Positions 1 through 5,745 of a stretch of 5,764 nt of DNA are shown here, piece after piece. Origin of the DNA: an uncultured Oscillibacter sp. (GTDB taxonomy: Bacteria > Bacillota > Clostridia > Oscillospirales > Oscillospiraceae); NCBI RefSeq assembly GCF_900546705.1, contig NZ_URDP01000064.1, positions 1 to 5,764 on the forward strand, given 5' to 3'. The notes beneath the pieces were generated by a model. That model saw only the letters and a list, made by a program, of their open reading frames with translations. It did no database searches and was not told where the DNA came from. The first letter of the stretch is position 1; each line of letters begins with the position of its first letter. A program made the position numbers and the translations under genes.

Positions 1-6
1 AGGACC

Positions 7-50
7 AAGAAGACCGTAATTGCCCATATGGGCGGTTGCGGTCTTTTTTT
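7..50 (+). terminator. Intrinsic terminator or attenuator hairpin upstream of the helicase gene
   Basis: Bases 10-25 pair with 30-45 around an ATAT loop (26-29), giving a 16-bp uninterrupted stem; pairing can extend outward to about 7-25/30-48 by using part of the U-tract. The inner end is GCCC/GGGC, the base is AAGACCG/CGGTCTT, and seven T follow at 44-50. The only departures from perfect complementarity are T17, T20 and T21 opposite G38, G35 and G34. These are G-U wobbles in plus-strand RNA but would be A-C mismatches in a minus-strand transcript, so the structure favours a plus-strand RNA. It would end transcription of the gene to the left. Only about 30 bases separate it from the helicase start, with no recognisable promoter, so the operon must be reached by read-through, antitermination or attenuation. 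Confidence 0.8.
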
Positions 51-63
51 GTCCGCCGCGGAA

Positions 64-84
64 AGGAGATTCAATATGAAATGA
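64..84 (+). promoter_or_regulatory. Ribosome binding site and overlapping two-codon ORF at the helicase start
   Basis: AGGAG at 64-68 is the only Shine-Dalgarno-like sequence here. It is 7 nt from an ATG at 76-78, which reads only Met-Lys before TGA at 82-84, but 12 nt from the in-frame helicase ATG at 81-83. The stop of the mini-ORF and the start of the helicase overlap as ATGA. Ribosomes may initiate at 76 and reinitiate at 81, or use 81 directly with long spacing. Confidence 0.5.
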
Positions 85-3000
85 GCAGTCAGAGCAGGCT
101 GATCCCAGTCAGCTACTACAACGCCTCCCAGGAGGTGCGCCTGTCCGCATACGCGGATACCATCGTCTATGAGCGGGAAGGCCCCCACAGGAACATCCTC
201 CGCGCCGTCCGATTCGGCGGCTACCCGGAGATGGTGCGCGGCCTTGCCGACGCCATCTATGCCGGTGGGACTCTGGACGCCAATATGGGTGACCGTCCCC
301 TATGGCTGGAAAGCCAGGCCAGGCGGTACCGCCGGCAGGTCACCCATGACGGCGTGTATGCCGAGGCGACGCTTCTGGCCATTGACGATGACCAGAAGAC
401 GAAGGCCCCCGAAAGCGGCGAAGAGGGGGATGAAGAGCAAGAGGGACAGGAGAAAATGGACCTGCCACCGCGCAAGTGCATCATCTTTTGTCCGGAAAAC
501 GACAGGGACCGCCTCTTTGAAGAGGTGGACCGGAAAACATCGGTGCCGCTGATCCCGGAGTTTCGGGACTATGTGCTGGATGAACTGGAGCGCCGGGGAA
601 TTTTGAAACGGCTCCAGGTCATCTCCCTGCGGGAGAAGCTGGACGCCTGGGTGCTGTATTGCCGGCAGGATGATTCCAACATCATCTCCGTGGTGGAGGA
701 CGGCCTCAAAAGCGGGGCCATCTCCATCCCCGGGACGGTCATCGACCCGGACGGCTTTGACGGCGTGGAGAATGTCACCGGCTACCTGAACACCTTCGGC
801 GTAACGGTAGCCGAGCGCATCCGCGGGCAGTTCCAGCCTCTCTTCGACCCGGCCAGCGAGCCGCTCTCGCCGGAGATTTTGGCTGTGAACGACTATATCC
901 GGAAGCACGCGGGCTATTCCCTCTACGATGCCCAACTTGCCGTGGCCGAGGCGGTGAAGCGCCAACTGCAAAAGCACAAGTGCGGCTTTATTGTTGCAGA
1001 GTGCGGGTCCGGCAAGACGAAGATCGGTGCCACGGCCATGGCCGCCGTGTACGCCCTGCGGGCGGAGCAGGCCGGCCGGGGGCTGCAAAAGACTTTTAAT
1101 GTGATCCTGTGCCCCTCCCATGTGGCCAACAAATGGGCGCGGGAGATCGGCGAGACCCTGCCGGACACCGCCGGCGTGGTGGTGCGTAGCAACACGGAAC
1201 TGGACCGGCTCTACGACCTGTACGAAAAGGGCGACAGGAGCATCTACGCCATCATCTCCAAGGAGAAGGCCCGGGACGGCTACATGAAGCGGCCCGCCGT
1301 GATCTGGAACCGGCACAAGAAGGCGTATCTCTGCCCGGACTGCCTGGAGCCCATTGAGGCGTCCTTCACGGAGGACGGCATCCGGTACACGGGCAAGGTC
1401 AACCAGTTTTTCTTCCGCACGGAGAACCGCAAAAACCACAAGTGCGGCAACTGCGGCAGCCTCCTCTGGGCGCCGGTCAATCCCGGCCATGCCAGCGAGT
1501 GGGTGAAGTTAGGCGCCTATGGCTGGATCCACCGCCGCCTTGCGGCGGAGCATCTTACGAAGACGAAGCATGAGCCGACGCTGGAGCAGATCCGGACGGT
1601 CGCGGAAAACCCGGATGGGTACTACCCCACCGTGGGGGCCTGCCGGCGCTATCCCATGAGCGCCTACATCAAGCGCAAGTACAAAGGGAAACTTGACGGC
1701 TGCATTGTGGACGAACTCCACGAGTACAACAACGACAGCGGCCAGGGCGACGCCATGGCGGAGATCTTCTCTGTGGCGGACCGGGTCATCGGGATGACCG
1801 CCACCCTCATCAACGGCTACTCCTCCGGCATCTTCCACCTGCTCTACCGGGTCTGCCCCGACCTTATGATGCAGGACGGCAAGCCCTACAGCGCCCCCGC
1901 CGAATTTGACGCGGAGTACGGCGTGGTGGAGAACACCTATGAGGAGGACGAGCAAGATTATGCGGTCAACCGCAGGGCCCACAGGCGAAAGACGAGAACC
2001 AGGCAGCTGCCCGGAGTCTCCCCGCTGGTCTACTCCCGGTTTTTGCTGGAGCAGACCGCTTTCCTCTCCCTGTCGGATATGGGCAAGGACCTTCCCGACT
2101 ATGAGGAGATCCCGATCCCGCTGGATATGGAAGAGGAGGTCGCCGAGGAGTACAGGCGCATCGAGAGCATCCTGCGGAAAATCCTGAAAACAGGCGGAAA
2201 GGCCGCAAGGCGCATCCTCTCGGCCTACCTCAATCTGCTCACCGCCTACCCGGACCAGCCCTATGACCAGCCGCCTATTCTGGACCCGGACTCCGGAGAA
2301 CCGCTGGTAGAACCGCTGGACATGGGCGATTTTGACACCGTCGGCGCAAAAGAGCAGGCTGTTCTGGACATCGTGCGGCGCAAGGTGGCACAGGGCGAGC
2401 GGGTCCTGGTCTACACCAGCTGGACGCGCACCGACTCCCAGCAGAAACTTCTGAAACTGCTGACCGGGGCGGGCTACCGCACGGAGATCATGAGCGAGAA
2501 GATCCGCCCCCGCGCCCGGGAGGAGTGGGTGCAAAAGCGCCTTTCCGCCGGGCTGCAGGTGCTCATCACCAATCCCAGCCTCGTGGAGACCGGCCTCGAC
2601 CTGAACGCCTTCACCACCCTCGTCTTCTACAGCATGGGCTACAAACTGTTCACGCTGCGGCAGGCGTCCCGGCGCTCCTGGCGCATCAACCAGACGGCGC
2701 CCCGGGTGGAGGTCTATCTGCTCTACTACAAGGACACCATGCAGCACAAGGCCATGAAACTCATGGCATCCAAACTGGCGGTGGCGGGCATCATCGAGGG
2801 CAACTTCACCGAGGAGGGCCTGGCGGCCATGAGCGATGTGCAGGACATGACCTCCCAGATGGCCAAGGAACTGATGCTGGGCATCCGGGACAATGTGGAG
2901 GACATCGCATCCGCCTTCAAGAAGATGGCCATTATTAACCCCGGGCGGAGCGAGCCGCAGGCGGAAAGCGCCGCAGAGAAGTCCGAAGCCGCGGTAGATC

Positions 3001-3209
3001 CGCCGGCGCGTGATCTCCGGGAAACGGTGTTCACTGAGTCCGCCCCCATGTCCGCACCTTTGCCAGAACCCACAGAACCCCGAAGGCGTATCGACCCCGA
3101 AAAGGCTGCAGAACTGGCGGCGATCCTGGAGAAGTCACAGAAGTCCAAGCGAACAAGGAAGACCGTAGTAGACAAAAATCAAATGTCCATCTTTGATTTT
3201 GTGGCATGA
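81..3209 (+). CDS. SF2 (SNF2-like) DEAD/DEAH-box helicase with zinc-ribbon insert and C-terminal clamp-binding motif
   Basis: Large ATP-dependent DNA translocase/helicase, 1042 residues from the ATG at 81. Visible in order: an unassigned N-terminal region (1-300) with an acidic linker near 107-126; Walker A ECGSGKT (307-313, Lys312); a zinc ribbon with CxxC pairs at 418/421 and 455/458; motif II DELH (544-547); motif III TAT (573-575); motif V ETGLDL (836-841); and motif VI QASRRSWRINQ (861-871), close to the SNF2 arginine-finger motif. The last 80 or so residues are rich in Pro, Glu and Lys, look disordered, and end in QMSIFDFVA; QMSIF (1034-1038) fits the beta-clamp binding consensus. A TTG at 36 would add 15 residues but lies inside the hairpin and precedes the RBS, so I rejected it. 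The downstream clamp gene points to a role in element replication, repair or recombination. The helicase call is firm; substrate and exact role are inference. Confidence 0.93.
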   Translation: MSSQSRLIPVSYYNASQEVRLSAYADTIVYEREGPHRNILRAVRFGGYPEMVRGLADAIYAGGTLDANMGDRPLWLESQARRYRRQVTHDGVYAEATLLAIDDDQKTKAPESGEEGDEEQEGQEKMDLPPRKCIIFCPENDRDRLFEEVDRKTSVPLIPEFRDYVLDELERRGILKRLQVISLREKLDAWVLYCRQDDSNIISVVEDGLKSGAISIPGTVIDPDGFDGVENVTGYLNTFGVTVAERIRGQFQPLFDPASEPLSPEILAVNDYIRKHAGYSLYDAQLAVAEAVKRQLQKHKCGFIVAECGSGKTKIGATAMAAVYALRAEQAGRGLQKTFNVILCPSHVANKWAREIGETLPDTAGVVVRSNTELDRLYDLYEKGDRSIYAIISKEKARDGYMKRPAVIWNRHKKAYLCPDCLEPIEASFTEDGIRYTGKVNQFFFRTENRKNHKCGNCGSLLWAPVNPGHASEWVKLGAYGWIHRRLAAEHLTKTKHEPTLEQIRTVAENPDGYYPTVGACRRYPMSAYIKRKYKGKLDGCIVDELHEYNNDSGQGDAMAEIFSVADRVIGMTATLINGYSSGIFHLLYRVCPDLMMQDGKPYSAPAEFDAEYGVVENTYEEDEQDYAVNRRAHRRKTRTRQLPGVSPLVYSRFLLEQTAFLSLSDMGKDLPDYEEIPIPLDMEEEVAEEYRRIESILRKILKTGGKAARRILSAYLNLLTAYPDQPYDQPPILDPDSGEPLVEPLDMGDFDTVGAKEQAVLDIVRRKVAQGERVLVYTSWTRTDSQQKLLKLLTGAGYRTEIMSEKIRPRAREEWVQKRLSAGLQVLITNPSLVETGLDLNAFTTLVFYSMGYKLFTLRQASRRSWRINQTAPRVEVYLLYYKDTMQHKAMKLMASKLAVAGIIEGNFTEEGLAAMSDVQDMTSQMAKELMLGIRDNVEDIASAFKKMAIINPGRSEPQAESAAEKSEAAVDPPARDLRETVFTESAPMSAPLPEPTEPRRRIDPEKAAELAAILEKSQKSKRTRKTVVDKNQMSIFDFVA
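3175..3200. repeat. AT-rich 9-bp perfect inverted repeat at the end of the helicase gene
   Basis: AAAATCAAA at 3175-3183 is the exact reverse complement of TTTGATTTT at 3192-3200, with an 8-nt loop. It covers the codons for the QMSIFDF tail and ends 6 nt before the stop codon. No U-tract follows in the plus direction, so it is not a standard terminator. It may be a weak RNA hairpin or an accident of AT-rich codons. Confidence 0.5.
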
Positions 3210-3226
3210 GAAAAACGATTCTGATT

Positions 3227-3231
3227 GGAGG
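3227..3231 (+). promoter_or_regulatory. Ribosome binding site deciding a TTG start
   Basis: GGAGG lies 7 nt before an in-frame TTG at 3239-3241. The upstream in-frame ATG at 3206 overlaps the helicase stop as ATGA but has no Shine-Dalgarno sequence before it. This favours TTG as the start of the next gene. Confidence 0.65.
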
Positions 3232-3238
3232 AATTATT

Positions 3239-4207
3239 TTGGAAAATGCGAAACTGATGAGACCGTTGTTTTACTGCAATATGTTCAATGCGGACGGCAA
3301 AAGAATGCGGGCTGTCTTCGAGCGTGAGGTTTCCAACGGCACGGACGCCTACCGCCTCTGGCACGGCAGCGGCATCCCTGACCGAGATTATCCTCGAGCG
3401 GAAAACGACAAGCATCTGCTCTATGTGGAACTCCACGGGTATCTGGCACCATTGGGAATGACCGAGTACGACCTGGTCAACCACTGCGGCGATCCACTTG
3501 CCATTGTGGAGTTGTATGGGGGCGAAGAAGAACGCAGAGCGCATTTCGACAAGCTCCACAAGGCCGAGCAGGCCTATACCGTGGAGATTCCCAAGGCCCT
3601 GGAGATCGAGAGTGAGGCAATCCGCCGTCTCGGGAGCGCTCCCGAACACCAGGTCGACTACATTAAGAAGATCGTGGATGGACATATTTCCACCTACCTG
3701 GAAGCCAAGGGGAACGGCGGTGAGACTTTTCCCGATTTTATCGGCGCGGCAGCTCTGGATGAACTCGATCTGTGCAGGGAACTGTCCGCCAAGTACCGGA
3801 TGAAGAAACAGGCAGAGCGTGCGGCTCTGCAGGCAAAGGCTGAGGAGGAACACAAACGGAAACGCGAGGAGACCAACCGAAAGGCGAATGAGCAGATTCA
3901 AAAGGCAATCCATGTACTGAAGCATGAGGGCGTGCTGGATAATGAGGACATCCGGCTGTACCGGGAGGACGGAGGCTATGGCAGTTACGCCATTGTCAAC
4001 CATCTGATGCGGCTGTACGGGGTGGAAGTCCCCCTCCGTACCCAGGGATGGATTAACGAGAAACTGATCAGCCTGAGAATTGCAAATGGCCGCTGCAGCG
4101 ACCTGAGATACCGGACCAGAAAGGGCGGCCGGTGCTCGGACAAGATCTTTGACTGTGTCAATGCTCTCATTGAAAAGGTCTGTGCAGAAACGGAGGCAGC
4201 GGCATGA
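3239..4207 (+). CDS. Unknown protein with charged coiled coil and conserved-looking C-terminal region
   Basis: Not recognised. From the TTG at 3239 it has 322 residues; the ATG at 3206 would give 333. The TTG is preferred because of the GGAGG 7 nt upstream, and because the 11 extra residues would be encoded by sequence that looks like a ribosome binding leader. The N-terminal third (MENAKLMRPLFYCNMFNADG onward) looks globular and soluble, with no signal peptide or membrane segment. About residues 173-229 are rich in Lys, Glu, Arg and Ala (KKQAERAALQAKAEEEHKRK) and look like a long helix or coiled coil. The last 85 or so residues, with YGSYAIVNHLMRLYGVEVP and a basic RYRTRKGGR segment, look like a small folded domain that may bind nucleic acid. 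It sits between a helicase with a clamp-binding tail and the clamp gene, and overlaps the clamp gene by 4 nt, so a role as a partner or regulator is plausible but unproven. Confidence 0.85.
   Translation: MENAKLMRPLFYCNMFNADGKRMRAVFEREVSNGTDAYRLWHGSGIPDRDYPRAENDKHLLYVELHGYLAPLGMTEYDLVNHCGDPLAIVELYGGEEERRAHFDKLHKAEQAYTVEIPKALEIESEAIRRLGSAPEHQVDYIKKIVDGHISTYLEAKGNGGETFPDFIGAAALDELDLCRELSAKYRMKKQAERAALQAKAEEEHKRKREETNRKANEQIQKAIHVLKHEGVLDNEDIRLYREDGGYGSYAIVNHLMRLYGVEVPLRTQGWINEKLISLRIANGRCSDLRYRTRKGGRCSDKIFDCVNALIEKVCAETEAAA
3630..3645. repeat. 16-bp perfect palindrome inside the unknown gene
   Basis: TCGGGAGCGCTCCCGA is self-complementary over all 16 bases and encodes part of the RRLGSAPE segment. 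It could serve as a DNA dyad site, but nothing around it supports an operator role. Confidence 0.35.
4192..4196 (+). promoter_or_regulatory. Ribosome binding site of the clamp gene
   Basis: GGAGG lies inside the end of the preceding gene, 7 nt before the ATG at 4204, whose first bases overlap the upstream TGA as ATGA. The clamp gene therefore has its own good initiation site and is also likely to be translationally coupled to the gene before it. Confidence 0.8.
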
Positions 4208-5340
4208 AGATCACCATGAACCGACTGGAGGCCCTGTCCCTTGCCAAAGCGGCAGAGAGCATTGTCCCCAGCAAGGCCACCATGGACGAACTGCGGTGTG
4301 TGCTGCTGGAAAGTGGCGAGGACGGCAAGTTGACTATGGCGGCCACCAACAACGAGGTGGCTCTGGAGCTGCGTATGCCGGCGCGGGTCATGGAGGCAGG
4401 AGCCCTGCTCATCAATGCAAAACTCTTTGCCAATATGCTGGGGGTCCTGGGCGGCGAGACTGTTTCCCTCCAGGGTGAGGACGGGCGGCAAGCTGAGATC
4501 ACAAGCGGCTCATGCCACTATACTATCCCTGTCCTGTCCGTATCCAATTATCCCCGTGCGGAGATCCCCTTCCCGGAGGACACCGTGACGGTCAAAAATA
4601 TTCCCCACATGGCAGCCCGGACGATCTTCGCGGCCTCGGAAAATGAGGGCAAGCCCACCATGCGGTGCGTCAAACTGGTTTTCGTCAGCGACGGCCTGAA
4701 GGCGGTGAGTTACGATGGCTCCCGTCTTGTTTCCGCCAAGGGGGACAGCCGGGGTGAGGCGTCAGCCAGCCTGCTGATTCCCGCTGCGTCTCTTAATAAA
4801 CTGGCCCGCCTAGTGAGCAACAGGGATGAACTGGATGTGGGCACCACCGGCAAGAGTGTGGTATTCATGAAGACGGACTTCCTGTTTTCCGCTCGGCTGT
4901 TGGATGGGGAGCATGTAGACGACGATCTGCTGCTAAGGAGCGTACAGAGTTCCTTTACCATTCTCACGGACGCCGCCGCGCTCTACGATGCGGTTTCCGC
5001 TATCTCCGTGGTAGCGGATGACTACGGCGTGCTCAGCCTAAGTTTTGCGGGCAACCGGATCCGGGTGCGTTGTGAAGGTGCGAACTGCTCGTCCATACGT
5101 GACATGGAGGTCGTGGCGCTGTCCGGCGCGCCGGAAGGCGAATACTGGTACAATGCCCGCCAGCTATCCCAGTGCCTGGCCGCCCTTGGCGGCACACTGA
5201 TGCTGGAAGTGGGACAAAACGGGGTGCTGGTCATGCGCACTGATGAACTGGTGTGCCTGCAGATGTCCCGGCGCAAGCCCACGCTGCTTCGGGCAAAGGA
5301 AGAAAAAGAACAGAAAAAAGCGGTCCAGACGGCCGCATAA
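4204..5340 (+). CDS. dnaN: DNA polymerase III beta subunit (sliding clamp), element-encoded divergent copy
   Basis: Ring-forming processivity factor that encircles DNA and tethers polymerases and other enzymes. At 378 residues it has the usual length and three repeated domains: about 1-122 (LTMAATNNEVALEL, then SGSCHYTIP at 101-109), about 128-247 and about 248-357. Domain II carries YDGSRL (170-175), matching the T-D-G-H-R-L segment of the E. coli protein-binding pocket with Asp, Gly, Arg and Leu kept. Domain III has EYWYNARQLSQCLAAL (313-328), matching the FN..YL region. The usual C-terminal M-P-[MV]-R-L end is replaced by LQMSRRKP, followed by a charged tail rich in Lys and Glu (to 378), so part of the binding pocket may differ from the host clamp. 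Its place among accessory genes rather than next to dnaA/recF suggests a second, mobile-element copy. It overlaps the upstream gene by 4 nt. Confidence 0.93.
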   Translation: MKITMNRLEALSLAKAAESIVPSKATMDELRCVLLESGEDGKLTMAATNNEVALELRMPARVMEAGALLINAKLFANMLGVLGGETVSLQGEDGRQAEITSGSCHYTIPVLSVSNYPRAEIPFPEDTVTVKNIPHMAARTIFAASENEGKPTMRCVKLVFVSDGLKAVSYDGSRLVSAKGDSRGEASASLLIPAASLNKLARLVSNRDELDVGTTGKSVVFMKTDFLFSARLLDGEHVDDDLLLRSVQSSFTILTDAAALYDAVSAISVVADDYGVLSLSFAGNRIRVRCEGANCSSIRDMEVVALSGAPEGEYWYNARQLSQCLAALGGTLMLEVGQNGVLVMRTDELVCLQMSRRKPTLLRAKEEKEQKKAVQTAA

Positions 5341-5346
5341 GGAGGG
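5339..5346 (+). promoter_or_regulatory. Ribosome binding site of the zinc-finger gene
   Basis: AAGGAGGG starts within the TAA stop of the clamp gene. Its GGAGG core (5341-5345) is only 1 nt from the ATG at 5347 but 7 nt from the in-frame TTG at 5353. This favours TTG, as in the unknown gene upstream of dnaN. Confidence 0.7.
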
Positions 5347-5352
5347 ATGTCA

Positions 5353-5745
5353 TTGGAGCGTTCGGAGATCTGCCGCTACTGTGGCGGCGTGATCCGCCTT
5401 GTGCCTGCCAGGGCGGTCTACGGCTCCGCCGTCAAGCGCCTGGGCCTGGAGAAGGAGTATATCTACCAGTGCCAGAACTGCAATGCCCGGGTCGGATGCC
5501 ACAAGGGCACGACGCGGGCCCTGGGCCATGTGGCCAACGAGACTCTGCGGCTCAAGCGAATAGAGACTCACCAGGTCTTTGACGCCTTTTGGAAACACAA
5601 AGGCATGAGCCGTACCAAGGGTTACCAGTGGCTGGCCAGGCAGATGGGGCTTCCCGAGCGGCTGGTACACATTGGCGGATTTGAGATGGACCAGTGCCAG
5701 AAGGTCATCGACCTTTGCAGAAAAGAACAGGAGGGCGCAGCGTAA
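5353..5745 (+). CDS. Small zinc-finger protein (DUF3268-like)
   Basis: Small soluble protein of 130 residues from TTG 5353, or 132 from ATG 5347. The TTG is preferred because the GGAGG is too close to the ATG. Counting from the TTG, a CRYC pair (C7, C10) and a CQNC pair (C40, C43) are likely zinc ligands, and a third cysteine follows in VGCHKGT (C49). The pattern of CxYCG, then a VYG segment, then CxxCxAxVGCHKGT, and then helical RLKRIETHQVFDAFW and RTKGYQWLARQMGLP resembles the DUF3268 zinc-finger family as I remember it from Firmicute mobile elements; no search was run. The C-terminal half (HIGGFEMDQCQKVIDLC) is probably helical. Its function is unknown; nucleic-acid or protein binding is inferred from the zinc ribbon and from following dnaN with almost no gap. 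It overlaps the next start by one base. Confidence 0.88.
   Translation: MERSEICRYCGGVIRLVPARAVYGSAVKRLGLEKEYIYQCQNCNARVGCHKGTTRALGHVANETLRLKRIETHQVFDAFWKHKGMSRTKGYQWLARQMGLPERLVHIGGFEMDQCQKVIDLCRKEQEGAA
5729..5735 (+). promoter_or_regulatory. Ribosome binding site of the gene at the right edge
   Basis: AGGAGGG within the last codons of the zinc-finger gene lies 9 nt before the ATG at 5745. This is good spacing and supports a real gene start there. Confidence 0.7.

Larger units (their letters stand above)
1..84 (+). other. Open frame from the left edge, possible tail of an upstream gene
   Basis: Frame 1 is open from base 1 to a TGA at 82-84, which would make an ATGA overlap with the helicase ATG at 81. 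Its first residues, RTKKTVIA, resemble RTRKTVVD near the C-terminus of the downstream helicase. Against coding use, the frame runs straight through the terminator-like hairpin at 7-50. The alternative frame 2 stops at TAA 17-19, at the foot of the hairpin, which would suit a gene ending just before its terminator. The helicase frame itself is also open to the left edge. The true upstream gene cannot be decided from this window. Confidence 0.25.

Noticed and set aside
36..80. TTG at 36 as the helicase start
   Set aside because: It lies inside the right arm of the terminator hairpin, has no RBS, and the AGGAG site falls downstream of it.
828..845. Second possible clamp-binding motif QFQPLF in the helicase N-terminal region
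   Set aside because: The spacing and residues do not fit the pentameric or hexameric consensus well, and it is not at a terminus or in an obviously disordered tail.
1532..1548. CCGCCGC / GCGGCGG hairpin with a 3-nt loop inside the helicase gene
   Set aside because: It is short, has no U-tract, and encodes ordinary helicase residues (HRRLAAE); expected in GC-rich coding DNA.
300..2747. Two long minus-strand open frames (300-1490 and 1509-2747), nearly 2.4 kb together
   Set aside because: They lie opposite the helicase, whose ATPase motifs are unmistakable. Their translations are low-complexity (rich in Leu, Val, Gly, His, Arg) with no recognisable domain, as expected opposite a GC-rich gene.
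3179..4003. 274-codon minus-strand open frame opposite the unknown gene
   Set aside because: No ribosome binding site or domain was recognised. The plus-strand gene has a strong RBS, coupled junctions and protein-like composition.
5122..5135. 14-bp palindrome TCCGGCGCGCCGGA in dnaN
   Set aside because: Made only of GC-rich codons for a conserved-looking SGAPEG turn; likely chance.
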